Shown here one piece after another: positions 1-9,461 of a DNA stretch of 64,000 nt; within the stretch, counting starts at the first letter, position 1; every line of letters begins with the position of its first letter. The stretch spans positions 2,728,001-2,792,000 of the forward strand of contig OZ243960.1 in NCBI GenBank assembly GCA_965214435.1, read 5' to 3'. Origin of the DNA: Rubrobacter_A sp965214435 (lineage in GTDB: Bacteria; Actinomycetota; Rubrobacteria; Rubrobacterales; Rubrobacteraceae). Below the pieces are notes generated by a model. The model worked only from the letters and a program-made list of their open reading frames with translations. It searched no databases and was not told where the DNA came from. The position numbers were made by a program, and so were the translations under genes.

Positions 1-176
1 TGGTGGTAGCCGCCCGCGGAGAGGAACACCGCCTCCTCCCCGTACCGCTGGGTAACCTCGAACCCTAAGATATCCCGGTAGAAACCTAGGGACCGCTCCA
101 GGTCCGCTACTTTCAGATGAACGTGACCGATGCGGGCTCCGGGGCTTACGCGGCGAACTTCGTTCTCTGTGTCCAT
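1..176 (-). CDS. VOC (glyoxalase/dioxygenase fold) protein, partial
   Basis: The gene starts with ATG at 176 on the minus strand, preceded by an AGGAG ribosome site, and runs off the window edge, so only about 58 residues are visible. The visible part contains the typical first VOC module: GHVHLKVADLERSLGFYRDILGF, here split as GHVHLKVADLERS at residues ~17-29 followed by the FYRDILGF segment, with the metal-binding-type His of the first strand. The family includes glyoxalases, catechol 2,3-dioxygenases and epimerases; the substrate cannot be told from the fragment. The upstream region 177-229 is AT-rich and could hold its promoter. Confidence 0.75.
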   Translation of the reverse strand, partial: MDTENEVRRVSPGARIGHVHLKVADLERSLGFYRDILGFEVTQRYGEEAVFLSAGGYH

Positions 177-229
177 CCTGACTCCTCTTATATAAAATCA
201 CACATCTCACAATTAGTGTATAACGACTT

Positions 230-1114
230 TCAGCGGCCGCGGGTATTGACCAGGATCACGCCGGAAAGCACGATCCCTCCGCCTACGACGGAGAGTATCC
301 CCGGCACCTCGCCGAGCCAGACCCAGGCTATAAGGAATGCCAGCGCGGGCACCAGGTACAGGAAACTCACCGCCCTTGAGGCCGGCATAACGGAGTTAAC
401 GTAGGCGTAGGTCACGTAGGCGATGGCGGTCGGGAAGATCCCGAGGTAGACCATCGCGAGTGTGACTTCGGGCGGCGCAGCCTCTAGCTCCGAAACGAGA
501 CCCGGCAGAAAGACCAGGGTGAACAGGGTCCCGGCCCAGAGAGCGTAGGCGGTAAAGTTCAGGGCGCCGTACTTGCGGAGGTAGGGCCGCTGTACTATGA
601 GGTAGACGCTCACAGAGACGGCGGCCAGCAGGATAATAAAGGCTCCGGGCGCGAGCGCGAACCCTTGTCCCTCGCCGAGCGCTATAAGGGCCGCGCCGCA
701 GAAACTTATTATCATCCCGGCCCACCCGAGAACCTTCAGGCGTTCCCCGAGGAAGGCGGTTGCGAGCAGTGCGGTAAAGATCGGGGCTGTATTCACCAGC
801 AGGCTCGCCGGTCCCGCCGACACCGTGACTTCCCCGAAGCTCAGGGACGTGTGGTAGACGGTAAACGCCAGAAAACCGGCGAGCGCTATGGCCGGCAGGT
901 CCTTTAGGTCCGGCAGCGGCATCCGGACCGCGACCGCGTAAACCCCGAGCACGAGAGAGGCGATCCCGAGTCGTAGCAGCGCGACATGCCCTGGCCCGTA
1001 GAATTCGAGGCCCGCCCGGATACCGGCGAACGCCGAGGCCCAGAAAAAGATCGTCAACCCGAGGAGCACTGGAACCAGCAGGGAGGTTTTGATGTCGGCA
1101 ACGCTCTGTTTCAT
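230..1114 (-). CDS. EamA/DMT-family membrane transporter
   Basis: This 294-residue protein is almost entirely hydrophobic and shows about ten membrane segments arranged as two EamA repeats (roughly residues 15-145 and 155-290), the architecture of drug/metabolite exporters such as RhaT- and YdcZ-like carriers. Substrate is unknown. The ATG at 1114 has no ribosome site; instead a TAGAAT -10 hexamer ends six bases before it, so the mRNA is probably leaderless. It is transcribed divergently from ilvD. The VOC gene lies downstream in the same direction but with its own AT-rich upstream region. Confidence 0.85.
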   Translation of the reverse strand: MKQSVADIKTSLLVPVLLGLTIFFWASAFAGIRAGLEFYGPGHVALLRLGIASLVLGVYAVAVRMPLPDLKDLPAIALAGFLAFTVYHTSLSFGEVTVSAGPASLLVNTAPIFTALLATAFLGERLKVLGWAGMIISFCGAALIALGEGQGFALAPGAFIILLAAVSVSVYLIVQRPYLRKYGALNFTAYALWAGTLFTLVFLPGLVSELEAAPPEVTLAMVYLGIFPTAIAYVTYAYVNSVMPASRAVSFLYLVPALAFLIAWVWLGEVPGILSVVGGGIVLSGVILVNTRGR

Positions 1115-1211
1115 CGGGCTATTCTAAACTGGCACCGGGAGCTTACGCTTCTTATACTCCCGTAAATAGCTACTATTATTAGTCCGAAACCCTAGAACCG
1201 GAGAACTTTAC

Positions 1212-2909
1212 ATGGAGACCACAGACCTTCGTCACAAGAGCCGGACCATATTCGAGGGCCGGGACCGGGCTCCAGCCCGGGCGATGCTCAAGTCGATAGG
1301 GTTTACCGACGAAGACCTCAGTAAGCCCATAGTCGGCGTCGCCCACACCTGGACCGAAACCATGCCCTGCAACTTCAACCACCGCCGCCTGGCCGAGCGG
1401 GTCAAGGAGGGCATCCGGGAAGCCGGCGGCACCCCGATGGAGTTCAACACCGTCGCCATCTCCGACGGTGTTACGATGGGCACCGAGGGCATGAAGACGT
1501 CGCTCGTAAGCCGCGAGGTCATCGCCGACTCCATAGAGCTCGTCGGCCGCGGTCACATGTTCGACGCCGTCGTCTCCCTCGTCGGCTGCGACAAGACCAT
1601 CCCCGGCGCGGCGATGGCCCACGTGAGGCTCGGCGTCCCGGGGTTTGTCGTCTACGGCGGCTCCATAGCTCCGGGCCGGGTAAACGGCCGGGACCTTACG
1701 GTCCAGGACGTCTTCGAGGCGGTCGGGGCTCACGCGGCCGGTAACATCTCCGACGACGAGTTGCGGGCCATCGAGGGCGCGGCGTGTCCCGGAGCCGGGG
1801 CCTGCGGCGGGCAGTTCACCGCTAATACCATGGCGATGGCTTTAGAGTTCCTGGGGCTCTCCCCGATAGGCTCCTCAAACCCGCCGGCCAACGACCCGCG
1901 CCGGGACGAAGTTTGTGTGGAAGCTGGCAGGCTCGTAATGGACGTACTCCACCGCGGTCTGACCCCGGCCGACATCCTGACCCGGAAATCGTTCGAGAAC
2001 GCTATCGCAGGCGTCGCCGCGAGCGGCGGCTCGACCAACTCCGTACTGCACCTCTTGGCGCTGGCGCGGGAGGCTGGTATAGACCTCGGCATTGACGACT
2101 TCGACCGGGTCAGCAGCCGGACCCCGATAGTCGCCGACCTTAAACCCGGCGGTCGCTACGTGGCCGTGGACCTCGACCGGGCCGGCGGCACGAAGCTCGT
2201 CGGTCGCCGCCTCCTGGAAGCCGGCCTCCTCGACGGCTCCCGCCTCACCCCCACGGGAAAGACTATCGGCGATGAAGTGGAGGAGGCCGAAGAGACCAGC
2301 GGCCAGGAGGTCGTAAAGTCCGCCGGGAACCCGGTAAAAAAGACCGGTGGGTTGGTGATCCTCAAGGGTAACGTCGCCCCGGAGGGCTGCGTCATAAAGG
2401 TCGCCGGCCACGAGCGCCTGCATCACGAGGGACCGGCCCGCGTCTTTGACTCCGAGGAAGCGGCGATGGAGGCCGCCCAGGCCGGACAGATAGGGCACGG
2501 GGACGTCGTCGTGATCCGGTACGAGGGACCGAAAGGCGGTCCCGGTATGCGCGAGATGCTCGGCGTCACCGCGGCCCTTGTCGGTCAGGGCCTCGGCGAG
2601 TCCGTGGCCCTCCTGACCGACGGCCGCTTCTCCGGGGCGACGAGAGGCCTCATGGCGGGCCACGTCGCTCCCGAAGCCGCCCACGGCGGACCCATAGCCG
2701 CCCTGCGCGACGGCGATAAGATCACCTTCGACATACAAAACCGCCGCCTCGACGTAGACCTCTCCGACGAGGAGCTAGAGAGCCGTTTCGACGGCTGGAG
2801 CGAACCGGAACCCCGCTACACGACCGGGGTGATGGCGAAGTACGCTGCCCTGGTCTCTTCGGCGGCCGAGGGAGCCGTAACGACGCCGGAGAACCTGCGT
2901 GGCCGCTAG
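1212..2909 (+). CDS. ilvD: Dihydroxy-acid dehydratase
   Basis: IlvD dehydrates 2,3-dihydroxy-isovalerate and 2,3-dihydroxy-3-methylvalerate to the 2-keto acids, the third common step of valine, isoleucine and leucine synthesis, in the cytoplasm. The 565-residue length is normal for the family. The iron-sulfur ligand cysteines are visible: C53 in PCNFNH, C126 in VGCDKTIPGA and C198 in GACGGQFTANTM. The ATG at 1212 follows GGAGAACTTTAC, a good ribosome site. A TATACT hexamer at 1153-1158 and a TATTAT at 1174-1179 are candidate -10 boxes. No other ilv or leu genes are in the window, so it is a solitary locus here. Confidence 0.97.
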   Translation: METTDLRHKSRTIFEGRDRAPARAMLKSIGFTDEDLSKPIVGVAHTWTETMPCNFNHRRLAERVKEGIREAGGTPMEFNTVAISDGVTMGTEGMKTSLVSREVIADSIELVGRGHMFDAVVSLVGCDKTIPGAAMAHVRLGVPGFVVYGGSIAPGRVNGRDLTVQDVFEAVGAHAAGNISDDELRAIEGAACPGAGACGGQFTANTMAMALEFLGLSPIGSSNPPANDPRRDEVCVEAGRLVMDVLHRGLTPADILTRKSFENAIAGVAASGGSTNSVLHLLALAREAGIDLGIDDFDRVSSRTPIVADLKPGGRYVAVDLDRAGGTKLVGRRLLEAGLLDGSRLTPTGKTIGDEVEEAEETSGQEVVKSAGNPVKKTGGLVILKGNVAPEGCVIKVAGHERLHHEGPARVFDSEEAAMEAAQAGQIGHGDVVVIRYEGPKGGPGMREMLGVTAALVGQGLGESVALLTDGRFSGATRGLMAGHVAPEAAHGGPIAALRDGDKITFDIQNRRLDVDLSDEELESRFDGWSEPEPRYTTGVMAKYAALVSSAAEGAVTTPENLRGR

Positions 2910-2925
2910 TCGCGGGCTTATAACC

Positions 2926-2954
2926 GGGGAGACGGAGTTAGCGCCCGTCTCCCC
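2926..2954. terminator. Hairpin between convergent ilvD and App1 genes
   Basis: A perfect ten-base stem (GGGGAGACGG at 2926-2935 with CCGTCTCCCC at 2945-2954) with a nine-base loop lies 16 bases after the ilvD stop and just beyond the stop of the convergent phosphatase gene. There is no T-tract on either side, so termination would rest on hairpin strength; it could serve both strands. Confidence 0.6.
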
Positions 2955-2961
2955 GAAAGGG

Positions 2962-4167
2962 TCAAGCTGTCGGGGAGATAAGGCCGAAGGCGGCGGCGTG
3001 GGTCATCGCGGCTGTAGAGTCGCGGGCGAGCAGCATGGCGACACCGGAGGTTCGCAGTTCGCGGGCCAGGTTACGGACGGTGGCGGCCCGCTCGCCGGGG
3101 GTGATATCCCGGATGTAGATAGCTTCTATGCGGCCCGGGTACTCCCGGACGATGTCCCGGTAGATCTCCGGGTCGCTCTGGCCGGAGTCCCCGATCAGGA
3201 CGAACGGCAACTCCGGGTAGGTGTCGAGCAGACCCCGGATCGCCTCCAGCTTGTGCCGCCGGTGGCTCCAGACGCTGGTCGGGCTCCAGTCTTTTAGGAA
3301 CATCGGTCCGGCCGGTACCCCGTGGAAGTCCAGGAAGTCTTCTAGGACGTCGTAGAGGTTCCAGGGGCTGCTAGACACGTAGAAGATCGGGTTCCAGGCC
3401 TTTTCCCCAACATCCGGGCCGTTCTGCAAGGCACTGTAGAACTCCGCCACTCCATCAAACGGCAGCCTCGTGTGGGCGTTCTCCAGCAGCACCATACGGG
3501 CCATCTTCAAGAAGCTCGTGGCGCTGGAACGGACTACCGTGTCGTCGAGGTCGCTTATCACCCCGAATTTGGCGTCCCGAGGGACGAGCACGAGCCCGGT
3601 AGCTCCCACCGTCCCCTGTCGCTGGACCCGAGGGGAGATCAACTCCAACTCCACTTGCTGCCAGGCCGTACCTCCTGGCAGCGGCTCCGAAAGCTCAAAG
3701 CGCAGCTCGAAAAAGCCTTCAGCGTCCGTTCTGGTCATGACCTCCAGGCCCCCGAAACGGGCCAGCACCCGGGCCCCGGGTACTTCGGAGCTATCGAAGC
3801 GCCGGAACATGTTCCGCAGGTTGTTTAGCGCGGTGTCCTCCGCGCTGGAGCGCGTAATGCCCTTGTCCTCCAGCACCCGTCCCCTGAGCGACAGGATGTG
3901 CGGCGTGCCGTAGCCCCGGTAGGGTAGCACCTCGACCTCCGACAGCAGTCCGGAGAACTGCTTGAGCTTGAACCGCGCCCGGTCAAAGACCGCCTCCGCG
4001 CTCCGGGCCGCCGAAAGTACCGTTACCGCCCAGGAAGAAATGCGCACTATAGACCACAACCTTTCAGCCCGTTTTGCCGCTCCAGCATCTGCGCCACCCG
4101 AAACTTCCCGGTAATACCCGACACCATACCGCCACAGGATATACCTTATACGGGTCCGGGTCTGCAA
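2962..4167 (-). CDS. App1-family (DUF2183) phosphatidate-phosphatase-like protein
   Basis: The C-terminal half carries the HAD-like signature ISDLDDTVV (D206, D208, T210 in the longest frame), followed by YVSSSPWN, FLKDW and FVLIGDSGQSDPEIY, which together are diagnostic of the DUF2183/App1 family. Yeast App1 is an actin-patch Mg2+-dependent phosphatidate phosphatase; bacterial members are poorly studied, so the substrate here is an inference. The N-terminal ~190 residues form a less conserved beta-rich part. The longest frame opens with TTG at 4167 without a clear ribosome site; a start up to 40 codons downstream (TTG or GTG near 4046-4064) is possible. It is divergent from the DUF998-like gene. 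Confidence 0.8.
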   Translation of the reverse strand: MQTRTRIRYILWRYGVGYYREVSGGADAGAAKRAERLWSIVRISSWAVTVLSAARSAEAVFDRARFKLKQFSGLLSEVEVLPYRGYGTPHILSLRGRVLEDKGITRSSAEDTALNNLRNMFRRFDSSEVPGARVLARFGGLEVMTRTDAEGFFELRFELSEPLPGGTAWQQVELELISPRVQRQGTVGATGLVLVPRDAKFGVISDLDDTVVRSSATSFLKMARMVLLENAHTRLPFDGVAEFYSALQNGPDVGEKAWNPIFYVSSSPWNLYDVLEDFLDFHGVPAGPMFLKDWSPTSVWSHRRHKLEAIRGLLDTYPELPFVLIGDSGQSDPEIYRDIVREYPGRIEAIYIRDITPGERAATVRNLARELRTSGVAMLLARDSTAAMTHAAAFGLISPTA

Positions 4168-4286
4168 CCCGGCGACGGGTAGAAGATTTCCTGAAAGGCG
4201 GCTTGCGGTTGGCCTCCGAACCTGGACAGCAGTATAGAGTCGAACGTCTGGCCCGGTGGGCGGCCCGGACGGCCGAGAAGGTCTCG

Positions 4287-4916
4287 ATGCCGCGCCGGGC
4301 GGCGGTGGTCGGTATCGTCACCCCTATCCTGTTCGCCCTCGCTCTCGCCGGCCTCACAGCGTTGCAGTATGGCTTTCTGCGGCGTCTCGGCTGGCATCCG
4401 GTAGATGACCCGTCGGCCGGCTGGCCGGGCGCCCTGACCGCCGGACCTTACGGAGAGGTCGCAGCCTACACCTTTGTGGCCGCGGGTCTGCTGCTAGCGT
4501 TCTTTCAGGTCGGGCTCCACCGGGGCGCGGTAGAGGAGAGCGGCGCCCGCGGCTGGGGAGTGGGGCCGCTCTTTCTCGCAGCCGCTGGCGGGGTAACCGT
4601 AGCCTACGGCCTCTTGGGTGTCTCGGTCGGCACCGGGGAACTTACGGTCGGCGGCGCGGTACGCTACGCGGCGGCCGTCGTGATCTACGCGTGCTTTATC
4701 CTGGCCGCGTACTTCATGTGGCGGCGTCTCCGGTGGGCGCTCCGGTGGCGCTGGCAAGCCAGAGTCAGCTTCACCGCGGGCTTCCTGACAATCGTCTCGG
4801 TCTTTCTGGACCACTACGGCGCATACCTCTTTCTCGCTACCGTTCTCCTCTGGATGGAGCTACACGCCCTGTGTCTGTGGAACGTTTCCAATCACCCCGC
4901 GCCGCGGGACCGGTAG
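4287..4916 (+). CDS. DUF998-like integral membrane protein
   Basis: From the ATG at 4287, with a GAGAAGG ribosome site eight bases upstream, the protein has about 209 residues and six or so hydrophobic segments (including residues ~7-25, ~50-68, ~88-110, ~120-140 and ~155-190). An early GxxTPxxF motif (GIVTPILFALALAG) resembles DUF998 membrane proteins. A longer frame opens at 4074 but it would overlap the divergent phosphatase gene and adds a charged, atypical N-terminus, so I prefer the internal ATG. Function is unknown. It ends four bases before the convergent antiporter gene. Confidence 0.65.
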   Translation: MPRRAAVVGIVTPILFALALAGLTALQYGFLRRLGWHPVDDPSAGWPGALTAGPYGEVAAYTFVAAGLLLAFFQVGLHRGAVEESGARGWGVGPLFLAAAGGVTVAYGLLGVSVGTGELTVGGAVRYAAAVVIYACFILAAYFMWRRLRWALRWRWQARVSFTAGFLTIVSVFLDHYGAYLFLATVLLWMELHALCLWNVSNHPAPRDR

Positions 4917-4920
4917 GGTT

Positions 4921-6897
4921 TTACTCCGCTCGGGTTTTTCGCCCGATCTCCGCGGATACCGCTTCAGCCGTGCGATCTACGAGGCTTTCAGATAAAAGTC
5001 CAGCTTCGGTCAACCCCCGCAGCGCGTCCAGAGCGGCGATGCGGCCGAGAGCTTCAGCCTGCCGGCGATAGAACTTCTCCTGGACAAACTCTCCCCCGCG
5101 GTCCAGCCTGGAGAGTGTCGCGACGGCTTGCTTTTCCCAGACATCAAAGATTTCCCGCGCTTTTTCGACCGCCGAAGGTTTTACGTTCGGCAGGAGGGCG
5201 AACGATTCAAGCTCCTCGCCCACCCGGCGCGCGGCTAGCCGGCGGGCGCTCGCCTCGGCGTAGACTAACTCTCCCGCGCTCTCTCCCGGCGGTTTGGGCA
5301 ACCGGCTCTCCAACCGCTCTACCAGATGGTCAAAGCGTGAGCGGGTCCGGCGCTCCGGGACCTCCGCCGGACTCCCGTCGAGTTCGAACTTCTCTATCTG
5401 GTCTTCTACCTCGTGCAGCAAGGCCCGCGCGGCGGGCGGCGGCAAGAGACCGGCGTCGGAAAGCCGCTGGTAGCTCTCGCGCTCGGCGAACAGACCGCGG
5501 CGGATGACTACCCGCTCTTCCTCCTCGCCGGTCAGCTCTATCCGTTCGAGACCTCTGCGCGCCGAGTCCTCCGCTTTCTCTATGCGGGAGGAGATCTCCG
5601 GTTCCTGCAAACCCAACTCGTCCAACCGGCGGCGGGCCGCTCTCATACCCGCCAGCCGGGCGACCCCTGCCAGGAACTCATCCGACCGGGAAGGCTTGTC
5701 CAGCCCGAGCCGGTGTACCAGCCACGAGATGGTCGTCGCGTTCAAGAGTAGCGTCGCCAGCACGACCCCGCCCGTCATCGCGATAAACGTCTCCCGGACG
5801 GCCAGCGACTCGGGCAAGGAGAGTGCCAGAGCCAGCGCCACCCCGCCGCGCAGACCACCCCAGATCAAGACCGACTCGTTGCGCCACCCGACCGGAGGAA
5901 TGCGGGCGAGTCTCTGGAGCGCCGAGACGATCGGCAGCACGGCCGCGGCCCGCGCCAGAAGCACTACCACGACCGCGAGAGCCACGGCTCCCAAGTTGTC
6001 CCACAGGAGCCACGGGTCTATAGCGAGCCCTATCAGCAGGAACAAGAGCGCGTTCGCCACGTAGTCCAGCGACTCCCACAGCTCATCCCAGAGTTGTCGC
6101 ACCTCGGCCGACGCCCGGCTCGGAGCCAGCCCCCCGAGGACCAGACCCGAGGTAACCGTCGCCGTGACCCCCGAGAAACCCAGCACGCCCTCGGCTAGCA
6201 CAAAGCCGCCATAAGCGACGGCAACCGAGAGCGCCGCAGCCGGCAGCCGATCTAGCCCCGGTAGCGCCAGGGCGGCGGCCAGCCCGACCGCAGCTCCTAG
6301 CGCCACACCTCCAAAGAACACGCCGAAGAAGTCCCCGATCCCACCGAGTACGCTCACCCCTCCGCCGAGAGCACCGGCCAGGAGAACGTTGAAAAGCACG
6401 ATGGCGACGCCGTCGTTGAGCATGCTCTCTCCTTCCACGAGGGTCAGAAGACGTTCCGGTACGCCGAGGTCCCGGAAAATAGCCACGACGGCTACGGGGT
6501 CCGTGGCGGAGATCAAAGCTCCAAAAACGAGCGCCGCCGCGAGCGGTATGCCAAGCCCCAACCACAGAGAGACCCCGACCAGCCCGGCCGAGAAAACGAA
6601 CGCCACCACGGCCAAGACCAATATCGGCGTGAGGTTCCTTATAAAAGAGCGTGTCGACAACCCTAGAGCGGCCTCAAAGACCAGTACGGGCAGAAACAGA
6701 AAGACCAGAACTTCTTCAAAGCTTTCAGCCCTCAGCGGGCTCTCGATGCCGAGTGGTCCGCCGAGCCAGCCCGCGAGAAAGCCGAAAAGGGCCAGCACCA
6801 CGGTAAGCTGCACGCCCACCCGCCGGGCCAGCACGCCAAGAAATACCGCCCCGGCCAGTAAGACCGAAAGCTCCAGTATCAGAACCGACAGTTCCAC
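4921..6897 (-). CDS. Na+/H+ antiporter, CPA1 (NhaP/NHE) family
   Basis: The N-terminal ~400 residues contain twelve or so membrane segments and the CPA1 signature ISATDPVAVVAIFRDLGVP followed by EGESMLNDGVAIVLF, which hold the transport Asp residues. The remaining ~250 residues are soluble, charged and helix-rich, rich in Glu and Arg, and probably regulate transport in the cytoplasm as in other NhaP/NHE proteins. It exchanges sodium or potassium for protons to control pH and salt. The start is a GTG at 6897. The 200 bases upstream, before ruvB ends, hold no other gene and presumably its promoter. Confidence 0.92.
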   Translation of the reverse strand: MELSVLILELSVLLAGAVFLGVLARRVGVQLTVVLALFGFLAGWLGGPLGIESPLRAESFEEVLVFLFLPVLVFEAALGLSTRSFIRNLTPILVLAVVAFVFSAGLVGVSLWLGLGIPLAAALVFGALISATDPVAVVAIFRDLGVPERLLTLVEGESMLNDGVAIVLFNVLLAGALGGGVSVLGGIGDFFGVFFGGVALGAAVGLAAALALPGLDRLPAAALSVAVAYGGFVLAEGVLGFSGVTATVTSGLVLGGLAPSRASAEVRQLWDELWESLDYVANALLFLLIGLAIDPWLLWDNLGAVALAVVVVLLARAAAVLPIVSALQRLARIPPVGWRNESVLIWGGLRGGVALALALSLPESLAVRETFIAMTGGVVLATLLLNATTISWLVHRLGLDKPSRSDEFLAGVARLAGMRAARRRLDELGLQEPEISSRIEKAEDSARRGLERIELTGEEEERVVIRRGLFAERESYQRLSDAGLLPPPAARALLHEVEDQIEKFELDGSPAEVPERRTRSRFDHLVERLESRLPKPPGESAGELVYAEASARRLAARRVGEELESFALLPNVKPSAVEKAREIFDVWEKQAVATLSRLDRGGEFVQEKFYRRQAEALGRIAALDALRGLTEAGLLSESLVDRTAEAVSAEIGRKTRAE

Positions 6898-7097
6898 TAA
6901 CCCACCGGACCTTTCTCAAACCACAATCTCCGGCCGCACGCCGCTCTACAACCTCCGGACATCAGGCTTTTACACCGCTCTGGTGCTGCCGCTGGCGCCT
7001 TTCCGAACCTCGGGCGACCAATCTCCGTATCCCACAACCTATACCCGTCGCAGATGAATCCGAGACTTGTTCCCGGTAGAAGGGTGATGGTTTGAAA

Positions 7098-8198
7098 TTA
7101 GTCCCGGTTTGGGAGGCCGAGGTGGTTGTAGGCCCGGCGGGTGGCGATGCGGCCGCGGCTCGTGCGCTGTATGAGGCCGCTCTGTAGCAGATACGGCTCA
7201 TAGACGTCCTCTACCGTGTCCCGCGCCTCGCCCAGAGCCACGGATATGGTTCCGACCCCGACCGGCCCGCCGTCGAACTTCTCGATAATAAGGCTCAGGT
7301 AGTCGCGGTCCACCCGGTCGAGGCCTAGGTCGTCAACGCCCTGCATCTCTAGCGCGGCGTTGGCGGTCGGCTCATCTATCCGGCCGTCGCCGATCACCTC
7401 CGCGTAGTCCCGGACGCGCTTTAAAAGCCGGTTGGCGATGCGCGGCGTGCCGCGGCTGCGGCGGGCGAGTTGGCCGGCTCCGGGCTCCGTTATAGGCACC
7501 TTTAGTATCCCGGCGTTGCGCTCAATGATCTTCCTCAGGTCTTCGGGCTCGTAGTAGTCGAGGCGGCTGGAGAAACCGAACCGGTCGCGCAGCGGCGAGG
7601 TTATAAGGCCGGTGCGGGTGGTGGCCCCGACGAGGGTAAACCGCGGAACGTCCATCCGGATGGTGCGGGCCGAAGGCCCCTGGCCGAGCACGATGTCGAT
7701 GGCGAAATCTTCCATGGCCGGGTAGAGGACCTCTTCTATCTGGCGGTTAAGGCGGTGGATCTCATCTATAAATAAGAAGTCGCCTTCTTCTAAAGCGGTA
7801 AGAATCGCCGCTATGTCCCCCGCCCGCTCCAGCGTCGGACCGCTGGTTATCTGTATCCCGACCCCCATCTCGCCCGCGAGTATCCGGCACAGAGAAGTTT
7901 TCCCGAGACCCGGCGGCCCGGCGAGCAGTACGTGGTCGAGAGCCTCCCCCCGCCGCCGGGCAGCTTCGACAAAGATCCGGAGGTTCTCCTTCAGCCCTTC
8001 CTGCCCGATAAACTCCGACAGCGTCCGGGGCCGCAGCGTCGGCTCGTCGTCTTCTGGAAACTCTCCCGGGTCTAGCGGTCCCCCCGCTCCCCCGTTGCCT
8101 CCGGGCAGCTTACCGCCGTCAAACTCGCCGGACGTGGAACCACCGGATACGGTGAAGTCGTCTTCCACGCCCTCGAAACGCCCTTCTTCGTCGCTCAT
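7098..8198 (-). CDS. ruvB: Holliday junction branch-migration helicase RuvB
   Basis: RuvB is the AAA+ motor of the RuvAB complex that drives Holliday junction migration in recombinational repair. Walker A (GPPGLGKT, residues 94-101), Walker B (FLFIDEIHRL), and the arginine-finger region (GATTRTGL) are present, and the C-terminal winged helix ends with RIATRRAYNHL. I start it at the ATG at 8198, which overlaps the ruvA stop as ATGA; a longer frame into ruvA is only a shadow. This gives 366 residues, slightly long because of a ~50-residue acidic, Gly-rich N-terminal extension not found in typical RuvB. Confidence 0.96.
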   Translation of the reverse strand: MSDEEGRFEGVEDDFTVSGGSTSGEFDGGKLPGGNGGAGGPLDPGEFPEDDEPTLRPRTLSEFIGQEGLKENLRIFVEAARRRGEALDHVLLAGPPGLGKTSLCRILAGEMGVGIQITSGPTLERAGDIAAILTALEEGDFLFIDEIHRLNRQIEEVLYPAMEDFAIDIVLGQGPSARTIRMDVPRFTLVGATTRTGLITSPLRDRFGFSSRLDYYEPEDLRKIIERNAGILKVPITEPGAGQLARRSRGTPRIANRLLKRVRDYAEVIGDGRIDEPTANAALEMQGVDDLGLDRVDRDYLSLIIEKFDGGPVGVGTISVALGEARDTVEDVYEPYLLQSGLIQRTSRGRIATRRAYNHLGLPNRD

Positions 8199-8812
8199 CG
8201 GCGGCTCCCGAGCCGCCGCAGCGCCTCCCTGAGATATTTTTGGACCGAGTCTTGGGCCGGGATCTCGGAGAGCGCCCGGCCAGCCTCCTCTACGGAGTAT
8301 CCAAGCCCGACGAGCGCGTCGCGGGCCTCGAGGTAGGTACCGGGGGCGGCCCCGGTACCGCTTCTGGCGGCCGTCCCGTTTACCGCCAGGGCGGGCTCGG
8401 AAGCGAAAGCGGCCAGGTCCCGGCCCCGGAGCTCGAGCACGAGCCGCTCGGCAGTCTTCTTGCCAAGACCCGGCACGGAGGAGAGCTTTAATATGTCGTT
8501 GCGGTCTACGCACTCGGCGACCTCGGCCGGCGATAGCGTCGAGAGCACGGCGAGCGCCAGCTTCGGCCCGACCTTGCTAACCGCCGTCAGCGCGTCGAAC
8601 GCCGCCCGCTCGACCTTTGTGGCGAACCCGAACAGGAGCATCGCGTCCTCCCGCACCACCATCCTGGTGTGTAGCACGCACTCCTCGCCCGGCTTCCCTA
8701 GCTCCCGGGTCGTAGCCGCCGAAGTGGAGGTCCGGTAACCGACGCCCCCGACATCGACCACCACGCCGTCCGGGTCCTTCTCCAGTAATTGTCCGCGAAG
8801 CCTCTCTATCAT
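8195..8812 (-). CDS. ruvA: Holliday junction DNA-binding protein RuvA
   Basis: RuvA tetramers bind the four-way junction and load RuvB. The 205-residue protein has the N-terminal OB domain (MIERLRGQLLEKDPDGVVVDVGGVGY), two helix-hairpin-helix motifs (VSKVGPKLALAVLS and SVPGLGKKTAERLVLEL) and the small C-terminal domain that contacts RuvB (EARDALVGLGYSVEEAGRAL). A GATAAT -10-like hexamer ends six bases before the ATG at 8812, so besides reading from ruvC it may have its own leaderless promoter. Its stop overlaps the ruvB start by four bases. Confidence 0.96.
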   Translation of the reverse strand: MIERLRGQLLEKDPDGVVVDVGGVGYRTSTSAATTRELGKPGEECVLHTRMVVREDAMLLFGFATKVERAAFDALTAVSKVGPKLALAVLSTLSPAEVAECVDRNDILKLSSVPGLGKKTAERLVLELRGRDLAAFASEPALAVNGTAARSGTGAAPGTYLEARDALVGLGYSVEEAGRALSEIPAQDSVQKYLREALRRLGSRR

Positions 8813-8835
8813 GGCTTAATTATCCAGGATAACGG

Positions 8836-9372
8836 CTATTTTCCTACCCCGACCTTGCCGGATACGCCGCCCATGCGCGACGAGAAGGCGTGACAGATGG
8901 CCGCGGCCAGACCGTCGGCGGCGTCGTCGGGTTTCGGGAGGCCGGGCAGGTTCAAGAGGGCGCGGACCATCTCCTGAACCTGATGCTTGTCGGCCCGGCC
9001 GTAGGAGGTCACGGCCTGTTTTATCTGCAGCGGCGTGTACTCAAACGTCTCGACGCCAGCCCGGTAGGCGGCGAGTATCGCGACCCCCCGGGCCTGGCCG
9101 ACGGTGATGGCGGTGGTTACGTTGGTATTGAAGAACAGTTCCTCGATCACCACCGCGTCGGGGGTGTAGCCTTCTACAAGCTCCGTCACCCCGTCGAATA
9201 GCCTCCCGAGACGCCGGGGCATCTCCCAGCTCGAAGGCGTGGTGATGGCCCCATGCTGAACGTAGCGCAACCGGTTGGCGGGGTTGCCCGCACGGATCAC
9301 ACCCCACCCCATCGTCGCTGTACCGGGATCTATCCCAAGTATCGTGTACGCTTCTGTTCTCTTACCAACCAC
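8836..9372 (-). CDS. ruvC: Holliday junction resolvase RuvC
   Basis: RuvC cuts Holliday junctions as a dimer. All four acidic positions are in view: D in ILGIDPGTATMGWG near residue 15, E in VVIEELFFNTN, and the paired Asp in KPDDAADGLAAAICHA. The GTG at 9372 gives 178 residues, the normal family length; the frame stays open to 9498 but that extension has no family similarity. No clear ribosome site precedes the GTG, so the exact start is uncertain by a few codons. It leads the ruvC-ruvA-ruvB operon and is divergent from the DUF2723 gene. Confidence 0.93.
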   Translation of the reverse strand: MVGKRTEAYTILGIDPGTATMGWGVIRAGNPANRLRYVQHGAITTPSSWEMPRRLGRLFDGVTELVEGYTPDAVVIEELFFNTNVTTAITVGQARGVAILAAYRAGVETFEYTPLQIKQAVTSYGRADKHQVQEMVRALLNLPGLPKPDDAADGLAAAICHAFSSRMGGVSGKVGVGK

Positions 9373-9461
9373 AGCGCTAAGATTACTCTGTAAGCTCCAT
9401 CCGTGCAGCCCGGGCTCTGGTAGCATTTCGAGCCATGTCCGCGAATGGTTTACGGTAAGCG

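Noticed and set aside
7098..8513. 471-codon version of ruvB
   Set aside because: The N-terminal 105 codons lie inside ruvA in another frame; the ATGA-coupled start at 8198 is clear.
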